Source of the DNA: Caecitellus pseudoparvulus
Taxonomy: Eukaryota; Bigyra: Bicosoecida
DNA length: 64,000 nt
Reading direction: 5' to 3'
NCBI GenBank assembly: GCA_965644315.1
Contig: CBFFRQ010000030.1
Coordinates: 248,001 to 312,000 of the forward strand
The position numbers and the translations under genes are program-made. The notes beneath the pieces were generated by a model. It ran no database searches. It was not told where the DNA came from and worked only from the letters and a program-made list of their open reading frames with translations. Below, one piece after another: positions 55,101-64,000 of this stretch (the first letter of the stretch is position 1; each line of letters opens with the position of its first letter).

Positions 55101-55755
55101 GAGCGCCTGCGCGGGGGTGGTGCGGACAATGTTCGCAACATTCGAGCAAACATAGCACAAGGAGTGGCTGTGCAAGGCATGGCATCACGGGTTCTGGGCA
55201 CGCACATGGTGTTGGGCCGCACGAGGACTCCTGTGCCTGCGACATGGATCAGGTCTCCCGCTGCCACTAGCGGGGCCATGCGGTCAGCCCAGCGGTCATA
55301 CAAGAAGACAAGGATTTCATTTCCCTCAGAGTCAGCGCACTGGAACTGTGCAGCGGAGCAGGTGCAGAGTGGCATGGCCGCCCAGCTTGGCCTCTGCGGC
55401 ACAGCATTGCCTCACCTCATGCAGGAGCAAGCGCAGCAGGCGCTGAGCACTGCCCCACCTCGTCGATGCCGTGGAGGAGCTGTCAAGCTTCTGCAGCGGC
55501 CAGACGCTCTTGATTTTTGCCTGTAAGGCGGCAGCGCGGTTCCAGTGCCGGGGCGGAAGGCGCGCAGGCAAGTGTGCAGCTCACCGTCACATGCCTGCCG
55601 CGCAAGTCTTCGACGTCGGCCAGTGCCTTCACGGAAGTGCGTTTGCCTGGAGAAGGCAAGGGCAAGACACAGAATTCAAGCGCAGAGGTGTGCGGCACAT
55701 CCACTCGCTGGTATTTACCGTGTGGTACGTGCACGCCTTCAGCAGCGGATGCCAT
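52181..55755 (-). CDS. POT1: POT1 telomere single-strand-binding protein with extra N-terminal OB fold
   Basis: Predicted 1,096 residues from exons 55755..55585, 55520..55416, 55345..52827, 52758..52464 and 52381..52181. The telomere-binding OB1 is clear: YSYTVLNKMKVGSTVNVYGV, then PFKSSGTDFKSRLLIVDEDR and EVGDVVRLHRVKANVFQSQE. OB2 follows with VQLVLWDGTG and LQPGDWLRVRNAMACALKGG. The two small 3' exons restore a C-terminal module (PCKYRVSGWVIGHWPPRIVN, DLFAAVPACDLQHNARSLDR) like the POT1 region that binds its shelterin partner. At the N-terminus an additional OB-like unit spans the first three exons (LRGRHVTAKIKSVWPLQKLD, GNEILVFLYDRWADRMAPLV). A long disordered linker holds an NLS-like KLSKRKKSRKGKRGR and four PCxxxTQ repeats. 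POT1 protects G-rich telomeric overhangs and controls telomerase. Confidence 0.82.
54320..54454 (-). repeat. Four PCxxxTQ peptide repeats inside POT1
   Basis: 45 codons encoding HPCEMATQ, HPCEAETQ, NPCEGETQ and DPCDCATQ, separated by 3-5 residue Pro/hydrophobic spacers. The spacing is regular (11-13 residues). TQ dipeptides are possible ATM/ATR-type kinase sites, and the paired Cys residues could bind metal or a partner. The DNA copies differ at many third positions, so the repeats are old or under selection at the protein level. Confidence 0.7.
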
Positions 55756-56145
55756 GGGCGAAACGCCGGTGAAACTCGGCTGGGCTGGCACACGCTAGCC
55801 GGCTCCCAGAAGGCCGCAGGGACTGGCGTGCTCTAGGAAGCGGTGCCATCCATCGGGGTACTGGATTCGACTTTCGCCTCTCTGGCGTGATTTGTTCTGT
55901 CAGCGCCCCGTTCAGATCGCAAGTCGCTCAAACACATCATGCAGCTCGTGCCGTTGGACAAGCCCCCCTCAGACAACCGCGCTGCCACAGCATTGGCAGT
56001 CCAGTCATTCACTCAAATCTGCGACCACCACCGACCCGCCCGGCAACCCAACTCCTCGAATCTCCTTGGCTCGAGTAGCTGGCGTTGCGCTTCATCGACA
56101 GCGACGCGTTCAAGGTGCTGTCGTCGAGTTCCACTCACGTCAATC
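55756..56145. promoter_or_regulatory. Divergent promoter region, POT1 / CPSase II
   Basis: 390 bp between divergent start codons. No gene is visible and no known element is recognised. The ATG at 56146 was chosen because its exon splices in phase into the glutaminase domain. Confidence 0.35.
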
Positions 56146-59100
56146 ATGCCGACATCCCGCAAGCGATCAGCTCCGTCTCAAGCCGAATCTGGTGTAGTTG
56201 ATGATGCAGGTACGCATTCTGCCATGTAATTGCAGTCAGAAGCCCGCTGTTGGCTTGATTTCACTGCGCATCCCGAAGCAAATTCCGCACAAGCCCAACG
56301 CTGGATCTTGCTTTGTTCTGGCGGCTCATCGCGTGTTGTAGCCGCGCTTTCACCGAAAGCCCGCGCGAAATGCTCAGGTCTGTTTCAAGCACCGGAGGCA
56401 GCCCTGCTTCATCTGAAGGACGGCACTGTTCTCACTGGAAAGAGCTTCGGAGCCGCCGCTGGCATGGCTGGGGAACTTGTGTTCACAACAGGTGAGTCCA
56501 GCCAGCCGGCTGCCTGCAGCTCTGAAGCCAGAGGGAGCATGGTGGTGTGAATCCCCTCTCCCAAGGCAAGTCGTATGCGGCCTGTTGCGCCACTTCACTC
56601 CTCTTGTGACAACTGCACAGGCATGGTGGGGTACCCTGAGGCCTTGACAGACCCCTCGTACGCGGGGCAGATCCTGGTCCTGACATACCCCCTCATTGGT
56701 GAGCAGCTCAGCGGAAAGCTGGTCTTATGTCGATGCCATGTATCCACACCCCGCCCCCGCTTTCCTGCACGCGACAGGTAATTACGGTGTTCCGGACACC
56801 AGCGCCGAGGATGAGTTCGGACTGCCCGCGTTCTTCGAGTCCACAAAGATCCATGTGGCTGGCCTCGTGGTGTCGGAGTACTCTGAGAAGTACTCCCACT
56901 GGAATGCCAAGGGGAGCCTGGGCGCCTGGCTGGCCAGCCAAGGCATTCCCGCCATCTCAGGTGTGGACACGCGACACCTCACGAAGCGCATCCGGGAGGA
57001 GGGCGCCATGCTGGGCTTCCTGGCGGGGCACTGCCCCAAGGGAGCACCAGCGCACACGGTGCAGTTCCAGGATCCCAACACCACCAACCTCGTGGCCAAG
57101 GTGTCCCGGACGCAGCCCCTCGTCCTGAACAAAGGCGCGGAGCCCCGCATCGTCGCGTTTGACTGTGGCATCAAAGCCAACATCATCCGCTGCCTGGCGA
57201 AGCTGGGCGTGGAGGTGACTGTGGTGCCCTTCGACTGGGACTTCGACAAGGACCCCACCTGCGTGGACGCGGAGGGCGGCAAGATGTTCACGTATGACGG
57301 CGTGTTCTTGTCCAACGGACCAGGGGATCCGGCCATGGCGAAGCCCACCATCGCCACTCTGCGCCACCTGATCAAGCCCGCCTTGGACCTGACGGCAGCT
57401 GCTCCCACTGTCGTCTCCTCTGCTTTGCACGCGGACTCCGGCGCAGGCACTGGTGAAGCAGCAGCTCCACAGCCCTCTGCAGGGGATGCCAGCAGCGCCG
57501 CGGGGGCCGCCCCTGGCGCGCGATTTTGCCAGGCTGCTGACCTGCCCACTGTTGGGGGGGAGGCCATTGCGGCAGCCTTGCTCAAGCGCACGCGCCCCAT
57601 TCCCGTGTTCGGCATCTGCCTGGGCAACCAGCTCATGGCTTTGGCAGCTGGCGCGAGCACCTACAAGCTCAAGTACGGCAACCGCGGCATGAACCAGCCT
57701 TGCGTGGACATGCGCACGACCCGGTGCTACATCACCCCCCAGAACCACGGCTTTGCCGTGGACGGGGAGCACCTGCCTGCGGGCTGGATTCCGCTGTTTG
57801 TCAACGCCAACGACAGCACAAACGAGGGTATCACACATTCCACCCTGCCGTACTTCTCCGTGCAGTTTCACCCCGAAGCGTCTGGTGGGCCCTTGGACAC
57901 GTCATTTCTGTTCCATGACTTCCTGAACAAGGTGAAGGGCACACCTTCCCCGCTGTCCACAGTGGACTCCAGTATTCTACGTGCGCGCCACACGCTTGGA
58001 CGCATTCGCAAGGTTCTGCTGCTGGGCTCTGGCGGGCTGTCCATCGGCCAGGCTGGCGAGTTCGACTATTCAGGATCCCAAGCCATCAAGGCCTTGAAGG
58101 AGGAGGGGCTGTACGTTGTGCTCGTGAACCCGAACATCGCCACCGTGCAGACGAGTTCTGGCATGGCTGACAAGACGTACTTCCTGCCGCTCACGCCAGA
58201 GTTCGTCCGTGATGTGATCGTAAAGGAAGCCCCTGACGGCATCATCGTGTCTATGGGCGGGCAGACAGCTCTCAATGTTGGGGTGGCCCTGCACCGAGGG
58301 GGTGTTCTGGCACAGCACAATGTGCAGGTGCTGGGCACGCCCATTGACGTCATTGAAGACACGGAAGACCGCGAGGTCTTTGCGAAGATCATGGAGAGCA
58401 TTGGCGAGCACGTTGCTCGATCTGAATCGGCCACGACGCTTGACGAAGCCATTCAAGTTGCCGAGCGCATCGGGTACCCGGTGCTCGTGCGAGCCGCCTT
58501 CGCACTGGGGGGCCTGGGCTCCGGCTTCGCAGAGAACCGCACAGAGCTCATTCCCTTGTTGGAGAAGGCGCTGGCGCATTCTCCCCAAGTTCTCATCGAC
58601 CAAGACTTGCGAGGGTGGAAGGAGGTGGAGTACGAAGTCGTCCGTGATGCTGCAGACAACTGCATCACGGTGTGCAACATGGAGAACTTCGACCCACTGG
58701 GCGTGCACACTGGGGACTCCATTGTCGTTGCTCCCTCTCAAACGCTGAGCAACTCCGAGTACTTCAAGTTGCGCGCAACGGCGCTGAAGGTGGTGCGTCG
58801 GCTGGGCGTCGTGGGGGAGTGCAACATTCAGTATGCACTGCACCCCGAGTCAGAGCGCTTCTGCATCATTGAGGTGAATGCCCGTCTGAGCAGGTCCTCT
58901 GCGCTGGCGAGCAAGGCTACAGGCTATCCTCTCGCTTACGTCGCGGCGAAGCTTGCTCTGGGCCACGACTTGGTGTCCCTGCGCAACTCCGTGACCAAGA
59001 CCACCACGGCGTGCTTCGAGCCGTCCTTGGACTACTGCGTGGTGAAGATGCCACGCTGGGACTTGAAGAAGTTCTCGCAGGTCTCCAACAAAATCGGCAG

Positions 59101-61567
59101 CCAGATGAAGTCAGTGGGGGAGGTCATGTCCATCGGGCGGTCCTTTGAGGAGGCCATGCAGAAGGCCATCCGCATGGTGAATCCGGCGCTGGCTGGCTTC
59201 CACGCCTCCGGCTCGGAGCTGAGGGGGGAGGAGAGCCAGAGCCCTGTTCTCTCCCTCCCGACCCTGGCAAGCGTCGCCTCTCCAATGCTGAGCGCGACAC
59301 AGGTCCCCCCCAGCACGTCTGCCCTGTCATGGGCTGATGCGGCGCTGCCAGCGGCCGCCGGCCCAGGCGCTGGCCAAGCTGCGGCTGATGCGGGAGCTGT
59401 GAGCAAGCCTGCGAACCCCACCCCACAGGTCGCTGTACCTACTGCTGCGACTTCTTCTACAGTGCCAGCATCGTCTTCGTCGCAAGCAAGGGCTGACGGG
59501 TACGCCACTTCAGCGGCCAAGCGTCCGCGCCGAGCAAGTGGCGCTGCGGGCAAGTCGCCTTCGGGAGGAGTGGACACAGAGCGACTGGACGAGCTGCTGA
59601 CCAAGCCATCTGACACGCGGTTGCTGGACATTGCTGTCGCCTTCAGCATTGGCTACACAGTGGACGCCGTGCACGCGCTGACCAAGATCGACCACTGGTT
59701 CCTGTTCAAGCTGAAACGCATCGCGGACATGACGCGCACGCTGGCTACCGTGGGCGACCTGTCTGCCATCACGAAGCCTGTCATGAAGGAGCTGAAGAAG
59801 GCGGGGTTCGCGGACAAGCAGATTGCGCTGTGCTTGGGCAGCGGCGTGTCAGAAGTGGCGGTGCGGCGGCACCGCGTGTCCCAGGGCATCGTTCCCCGCG
59901 TGAAGCAGATCGACACGCTGGCTGCAGAGTTCCCAGCCCACACGAACTACTTGTACATGACCTACAATGGCGACGCAGAGGACGACATCGCGCCCTCCCA
60001 AGATGGCACCATCGTGCTTGGCTGTGGGCCGTACTGTATCGGCTCCTCTGTGGAGTTCGACTGGTGCGCAGTGTCGTGCCTTCGCGCTCTGCGTGAGGCT
60101 GGGCGCACTGCCATCGTCATCAACTACAACCCCGAAACTGTGTCCACGGACTACGACGAGTCGGACCGCCTGTACTTCGATGAGCTGTCCCTTGAGCGAG
60201 TGCTGGATGTGTACGAGCGGGAGGCTGCAGCGGGGGTGGTGGTCAGCGTGGGCGGGCAGATCCCCAACACACTGGCCATGCCTCTGCATGAGCAGGGGGT
60301 GAAGATTCTCGGCACTTCCCCCACAGACATTGACCGTGCTGAGGACCGCAACAAGTTCTCGCAGCTCTGCGATCGACTGCGCATCGACCAGCCACGGTGG
60401 GCTGAGCTGAGCTCGCCCAGCGACATCAAGGCGTTTGTCGGGGAGGTGGGCTTTCCCGTGCTGGTGCGCCCGTCGTACGTTTTATCTGGTGCTGCCATGC
60501 GGGTGGTGTCTACAGAAGCCGCCCTGCACCAGTGCCTGCAGGACGCGAAGGACGTGTCTCCAGATGCACCCGTCGTGGTGTCGCAGTTCATTGAGAACGC
60601 GAAGGAAGTTGAGTTCGACGCTGTGGCCAAAGACGGCCGCATCCTGAACTACGCCATTTCAGAGCACGTGGAGAACGCGGGGGTGCACTCGGGAGATGCT
60701 ACCTTGGTGCTGCCAGCGCAGAAGCTGTACGTGGAGACCATTCGCCGCGTGAAGCTGGCCAGTGCCGCCATTGCGAGGGAGCTGAGCATCAGCGGCCCCT
60801 TCAACATCCAGTACATGTCCCGCAACAACGAAGTGATGGTGATCGAGTGCAACCTACGAGCTTCCCGCACCTTCCCCTTCGTCTCCAAGACTTTCAACAC
60901 TGACTTCATCGCGCTGGCCACACGCGTCATGGTGGGCGTGCCTGCCAAGCCTGCCAGCATCTCCCTGGTGGACCTGGACTACGTGGCAGTGAAAGCACCC
61001 ATGTTTTCCTTCACCCGCCTGCAGGGCGCCGACCCCACGCTGGGAGTGGAGATGATGAGCACAGGCGAGGTGGCGTGCTTCGGGCGGGATGTACACGAGG
61101 CCTTCTTGAAGGCCCTGCTGTCTGCGCGGTTCCAGCTGCCCACTCGCAGCAAGGCAGTGCTGCTGTCCATCGGAGGGCTGGAGGCCAAGGCGGCCATTCT
61201 GGACGCCTGCCAGAAGCTCGTGGCAAGCGGCCTGAGTCTCTTCGCCACTGAGGGCACTGCGGCGTTCCTGGGGGAGCACGGTGTCCCCGTGACCCTCGCC
61301 CACAAGCCGACGTCTGGGCTGCATCCCAACACCACAGACTTGATTTCAGAGCACAAGGTGGACCTGGTCATCAACGACCCTCAAGGCGGCCTGGGCGAGG
61401 GTGTCTCCAACGGCTATCGCATCCGGCGGGCGGCTGTGGACTACGACGTGTCCCTGATCACCAACCTGAAGTGTGCCATCATGCTGGCCAACGCGCTGCA
61501 CAGTGTGAAGCACCTGCCCATCAAGGACATCCATGCGTACCACTCGCTGGACTCTGGCTTCGCTTGA
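56146..61567 (+). CDS. Fused glutamine amidotransferase-carbamoyl-phosphate synthase II
   Basis: Predicted 1,681 residues from exons 56146..56209, 56378..56491, 56621..56698 and 56778..61567. It makes carbamoyl phosphate from glutamine, bicarbonate and two ATP, the first step of pyrimidine synthesis. The glutaminase half has [20 protein letters not shown], the nucleophile Cys366 in [16 protein letters not shown], and His450/Glu452 in [13 protein letters not shown]. The synthase half starts near residue 490 with [20 protein letters not shown] and contains both ATP-grasp halves ([40 protein letters not shown]). It ends in an MGS-like allosteric domain with [20 protein letters not shown]. Two low-complexity insertions occur, about 60 residues in the glutaminase and about 120 before the oligomerisation domain. 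No dihydroorotase or aspartate transcarbamylase domain follows. Confidence 0.95.
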
Positions 61568-61687
61568 GGTGGTAGCAACGCACACACCAGGCACTGCCGT
61601 GGCCCAAATACATTTGACGAAGCACGTCTGCAGACTCCTGCGCCACCCCTGCCTGTCTTGCTCTCCACTCCACGCTCGGCCGCCACC

Positions 61688-62655
61688 ATGTCGTCATGGA
61701 AAGTGGAAACCAGGGCCCACCGCGAGCGGGCTCAGCCGCGTGGCCGAGCTCGCTTGGGCCTGCTTGAGAAGCACGCTGACTACAAGAAGCGCGCGGATGC
61801 ACACCACAGCAAGGCTGCGAGACTCCGCAGCATGAAGCTGAAGGCTGAGATGCGCAACCCTGACGAGTTTTACTTCGGCATGGTCAAGTCCCAGACCTCT
61901 GTGAGCACTCCTCCAATTTCCGCACGCACGAAGCAGGAACATGCACCCAGCCGTTTCGCCTCAGGGTGGCGTGCACAAGCTGTCTGCTGATACCGGTGCA
62001 CTGGATAAGGATACACTGAAGCTGCTGAAGACACAAGACATTGGATACGTGAAGTTCAAGGCCCAGGCCGAGGCGAAGGTGTGTCGCCAGCGTTTCGCGT
62101 TGAAACACCACTCAGCCGCGACAGGCCTCATGTGTGCCCGCCCACTCTGCGCAGAAAATTGAGCGCTTGAAGGCGCAGTTGCATGGCATTGCCGGACCTG
62201 CTGCTGCGGGGGGTAGTGGGGAGAGTGGCCACGATCAAGGCTCCGGGCGCCACATGGTGTTTGTGGACGGAGCAGAGGATGTGGCCAAGTTCAAGACCCA
62301 CAAGTTCTTCGACACTGTCCCTGAGCAGGTCTCCCGCAAGCACAACCGGCAGCTGAAGAGCACAGTCAAACAGGCAGCCCGCGAGGCCGCTGAGGAGGAG
62401 ACAGCCATGGAGCGCGAGGAGCTGGTGGCAGTGAAGAAGGCCGAGCGCAAAGCCCGCAAGCGAGCCCGACGGGAGCTGGATGCCAAGTACAGGGAGCTGG
62501 CGGAGCGCAGTGACCGCCTCGGAAAGCTGCGTCGCACTGCCGAGCATTTCGCTGCCAAGCGTGCGACCCTGGACAAAGGCAGACGCGTCAAGGTGGCCGA
62601 CGCCGCTGAGGGTCGTCCGGCAGTGTTCAAGTGGAAACCCCAGCGGAAGCGCTGA
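61688..62655 (+). CDS. UTP11: UTP11 small-subunit processome protein
   Basis: Predicted 275-residue nucleolar protein of the U3 snoRNP/SSU processome, needed for 18S rRNA maturation. Exons are 61688..61900, 61965..62078 and 62155..62655, with introns of 64 and 76 nt in phase 0. The N-terminus has HRERAQPRGRARLGLLEKHA, DYKKRADAHHSKAARLRSMK and the signature NPDEFYFGMV. The second exon gives DKDTLKLLKTQDIGYVKFKA. The third contains HMVFVDGAEDVAKFKTHKFF followed by long basic helices and ends KWKPQRKR. Order, spacing and length (yeast about 250, human 253) match UTP11. The start has a good CCACCATG context, 120 bp after the CPSase stop on the same strand. Confidence 0.93.
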
Positions 62656-62751
62656 CGCTGGCAGCAGGCGGGGCACCAGGCTGGAGCAGCGGCCTCCAAT
62701 GCACGCAATGATTGGGGATGCATTTTCGCCCGGACCATATCGTGCGCACCG

Positions 62752-64000
62752 TCAAGAGACAGAGCAGCAGCCCCGGTGGGCCGTGTCGTCGTCACTTGGT
62801 GCGATGTGCCTTGCGAGGGCTGGGCTGTCGCGGGCTCGGACCTTGGGCTCGTCTCCACGTGGCGGATTGTCGGCTCCCAGCAAGACCAGAGCCCTGGGGA
62901 AGTGCACACTGCCCCGTGCCTCCCGCTTCGCCTGCAGGATGGAGACCCAGGCAGAGTAGGCTTGCGGAGTCAAGGCTGGCTTCAGCGCTCCCAGGTGCGT
63001 GCCCCAGTACGCAAGGGCTGCAGGCTCCAGGAGCCCAAAGGCGACCCTCTGCCACTGAGCAGGTGGCGCAGGGGCGCCCGCAGGGGGCTTTGGTTCAATG
63101 CAGGGCGCCGGCAAGTGTCCGCTTTTCTGCTGCCAATGCAGCCCGTGAGCGGGCACTTCGACTATGGAATCGGAGACTGAGGAGACTTTCAAACTTGCGC
63201 CATTGGCTGGTAGAGTGGCGAGGAAGGCCAGTGCGAGGGCGCGCGGGACGTGCGGGTGGTTGGCAGTCTTCTTGATGCACAGCTGAGCCGGGCATATGGA
63301 GGTCAAAGGCAGCAGTGCCAGGTCACTGGCCCGTGGCCGACACGGGCAGAACTTTGGAGGGGCGAAGAGATGCTTGGCGCGGGTGGACGGGGGGCTTGGA
63401 GGGGCTTTGACGCCTCTTGATCCCACCAAGCTGAGGGACGGCAGTTGCTGCCGGCCGACTAGTACCCCTGCCGGCCGCGCCTGAACCTGCCCCAGCTGGT
63501 CCAAACCTGTCAAGGTGTACTGCGAGGGGCGCTGCGGCTCTTGCGGCCAGCTCACGACTCGAGTCTCCACAGAAGCTGTGGCGCGTGGCGTGCAAGCTGC
63601 CGGTGTCAAGGAGCTGCTTCGATGCCGGAGGTGGGGGGGTTCCTGTGACGCCAGAGGCAGCGAGAAGTGCCATGACTGGACCCTGTGCAGAAGCGGGCAT
63701 TGCGCATTGTGCTGGACCCTTCTTCGCAATGCCACGTACAAGCTGGCCACTCACCGATGTAGCGCCCCCTTCCTCTGATGTCTGTCTGGTTGGAAGGGCT
63801 GGTTTCACGGCCAGCTCCACCCCAGCGCCTTGGGCCATTTTCAGCAGCGTTTCCTGTCGAGAAGACCCAGTCGCATACAGCAGTGAGCAGCCTCCCCGCA
63901 TGAACAGGTTCAATGCGCCCTGAGCCACGGGGTTCCCGAAGGTTTCCGGGTGCCGTGGCACGCCCCGGCCCAAGCCCGAAGCCGCCCAGGCTGTGTGGAC
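62752..64000 (-). CDS. Unidentified protein, 3' part only (runs off the window)
   Basis: A minus-strand gene enters from beyond 64000. The first visible segment includes FGNPVAQGALNLFMRGGCSL, LYATGSSRQETLLKMAQGAG and VELAVKPALPTRQ. A strong 72-nt in-phase intron (63754..63683, gtgagt...tgcacag) joins GATS to GPVMALLAASGVTG. A second frame ending at 62752 carries QWQRVAFGLLEPAALAYWGT and LTPQAYSAWVSILQAKREAR, and is probably the terminal exon. The splice linking the two frames (somewhere around 63250-63600) was not resolved. No family is recognised. Protein-like composition and the clean intron make a real gene likely, but its boundaries are approximate. Confidence 0.45.

Noticed and set aside
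1-64000. CRISPR arrays, bacterial operons, prophage or tRNA/rRNA genes
   Set aside because: No regularly spaced repeats, no polycistronic layout with ribosome binding sites, no integrase or transposase, and no cloverleaf or rRNA core sequence was identified on either strand.

Overview
This is nuclear DNA from a GC-rich, intron-containing protist. The genes are eukaryotic: SPT16, SDHA, eEF1B, UTP11, the RNA polymerase subunit RPB12, ALG14, TMEM208, COQ9 and POT1. Introns are GT-AG, mostly 53-112 nt, and intergenic gaps are short. Several genes point to a flagellated cell: an adenylate kinase 9-like giant, a tubby-like protein and a large LRR protein. Pyrimidine synthesis uses one fused glutaminase-CPSase polypeptide with no dihydroorotase or aspartate transcarbamylase attached. 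That argues against green algae and land plants, where the subunits are separate genes, and against animals and fungi, where they are fused to more domains. An alveolate, stramenopile, haptophyte or similar flagellate fits; I cannot name the species. TAA, TGA and TAG all act as stops.

Layout. 0.2-3.7 kb, minus strand: PITHD1, a four-helix membrane RING protein and a TMX3-like ER oxidoreductase. 4.2-5.7 kb: a decaying RCC1-repeat gene. 5.7-8.8 kb: an AT-richer stretch with no supportable gene. 8.8-13.7 kb: RPB12 (+), ALG14 (-) and SPT16 (+). 13.7-19.5 kb, minus: an LRR protein and COQ9. 20.0-22.9 kb: a small unknown gene, TMEM208 and a senescence/spartin-domain gene. 23.1-38.3 kb, minus: a 5,054-residue AK9-like protein, nearly all in one 14.9-kb exon. 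38.9-42.3 kb: a single-pass membrane protein, a small unknown gene and a secreted beta-lactamase-fold hydrolase. 42.4-46.3 kb: eEF1B and SDHA. 46.4-48.4 kb: tubby-like protein. 48.8-55.8 kb: a probable meiotic-axis-like protein tail to tail with POT1. 56.1-62.7 kb: fused CPSase II and UTP11. 62.75 kb to the end: part of an unidentified minus-strand gene.

The genes do not form one pathway. Four neighbouring pairs converge with 5-31 bp between stop codons (RPB12/ALG14, SPT16/LRR, unknown/TMEM208, axis-like/POT1), and several pairs share short divergent promoters. Exon-intron joins were worked out by hand: GT-AG ends, reading-frame phase and restored family motifs had to agree. I identified no tRNA, rRNA, CRISPR array or intact mobile element.
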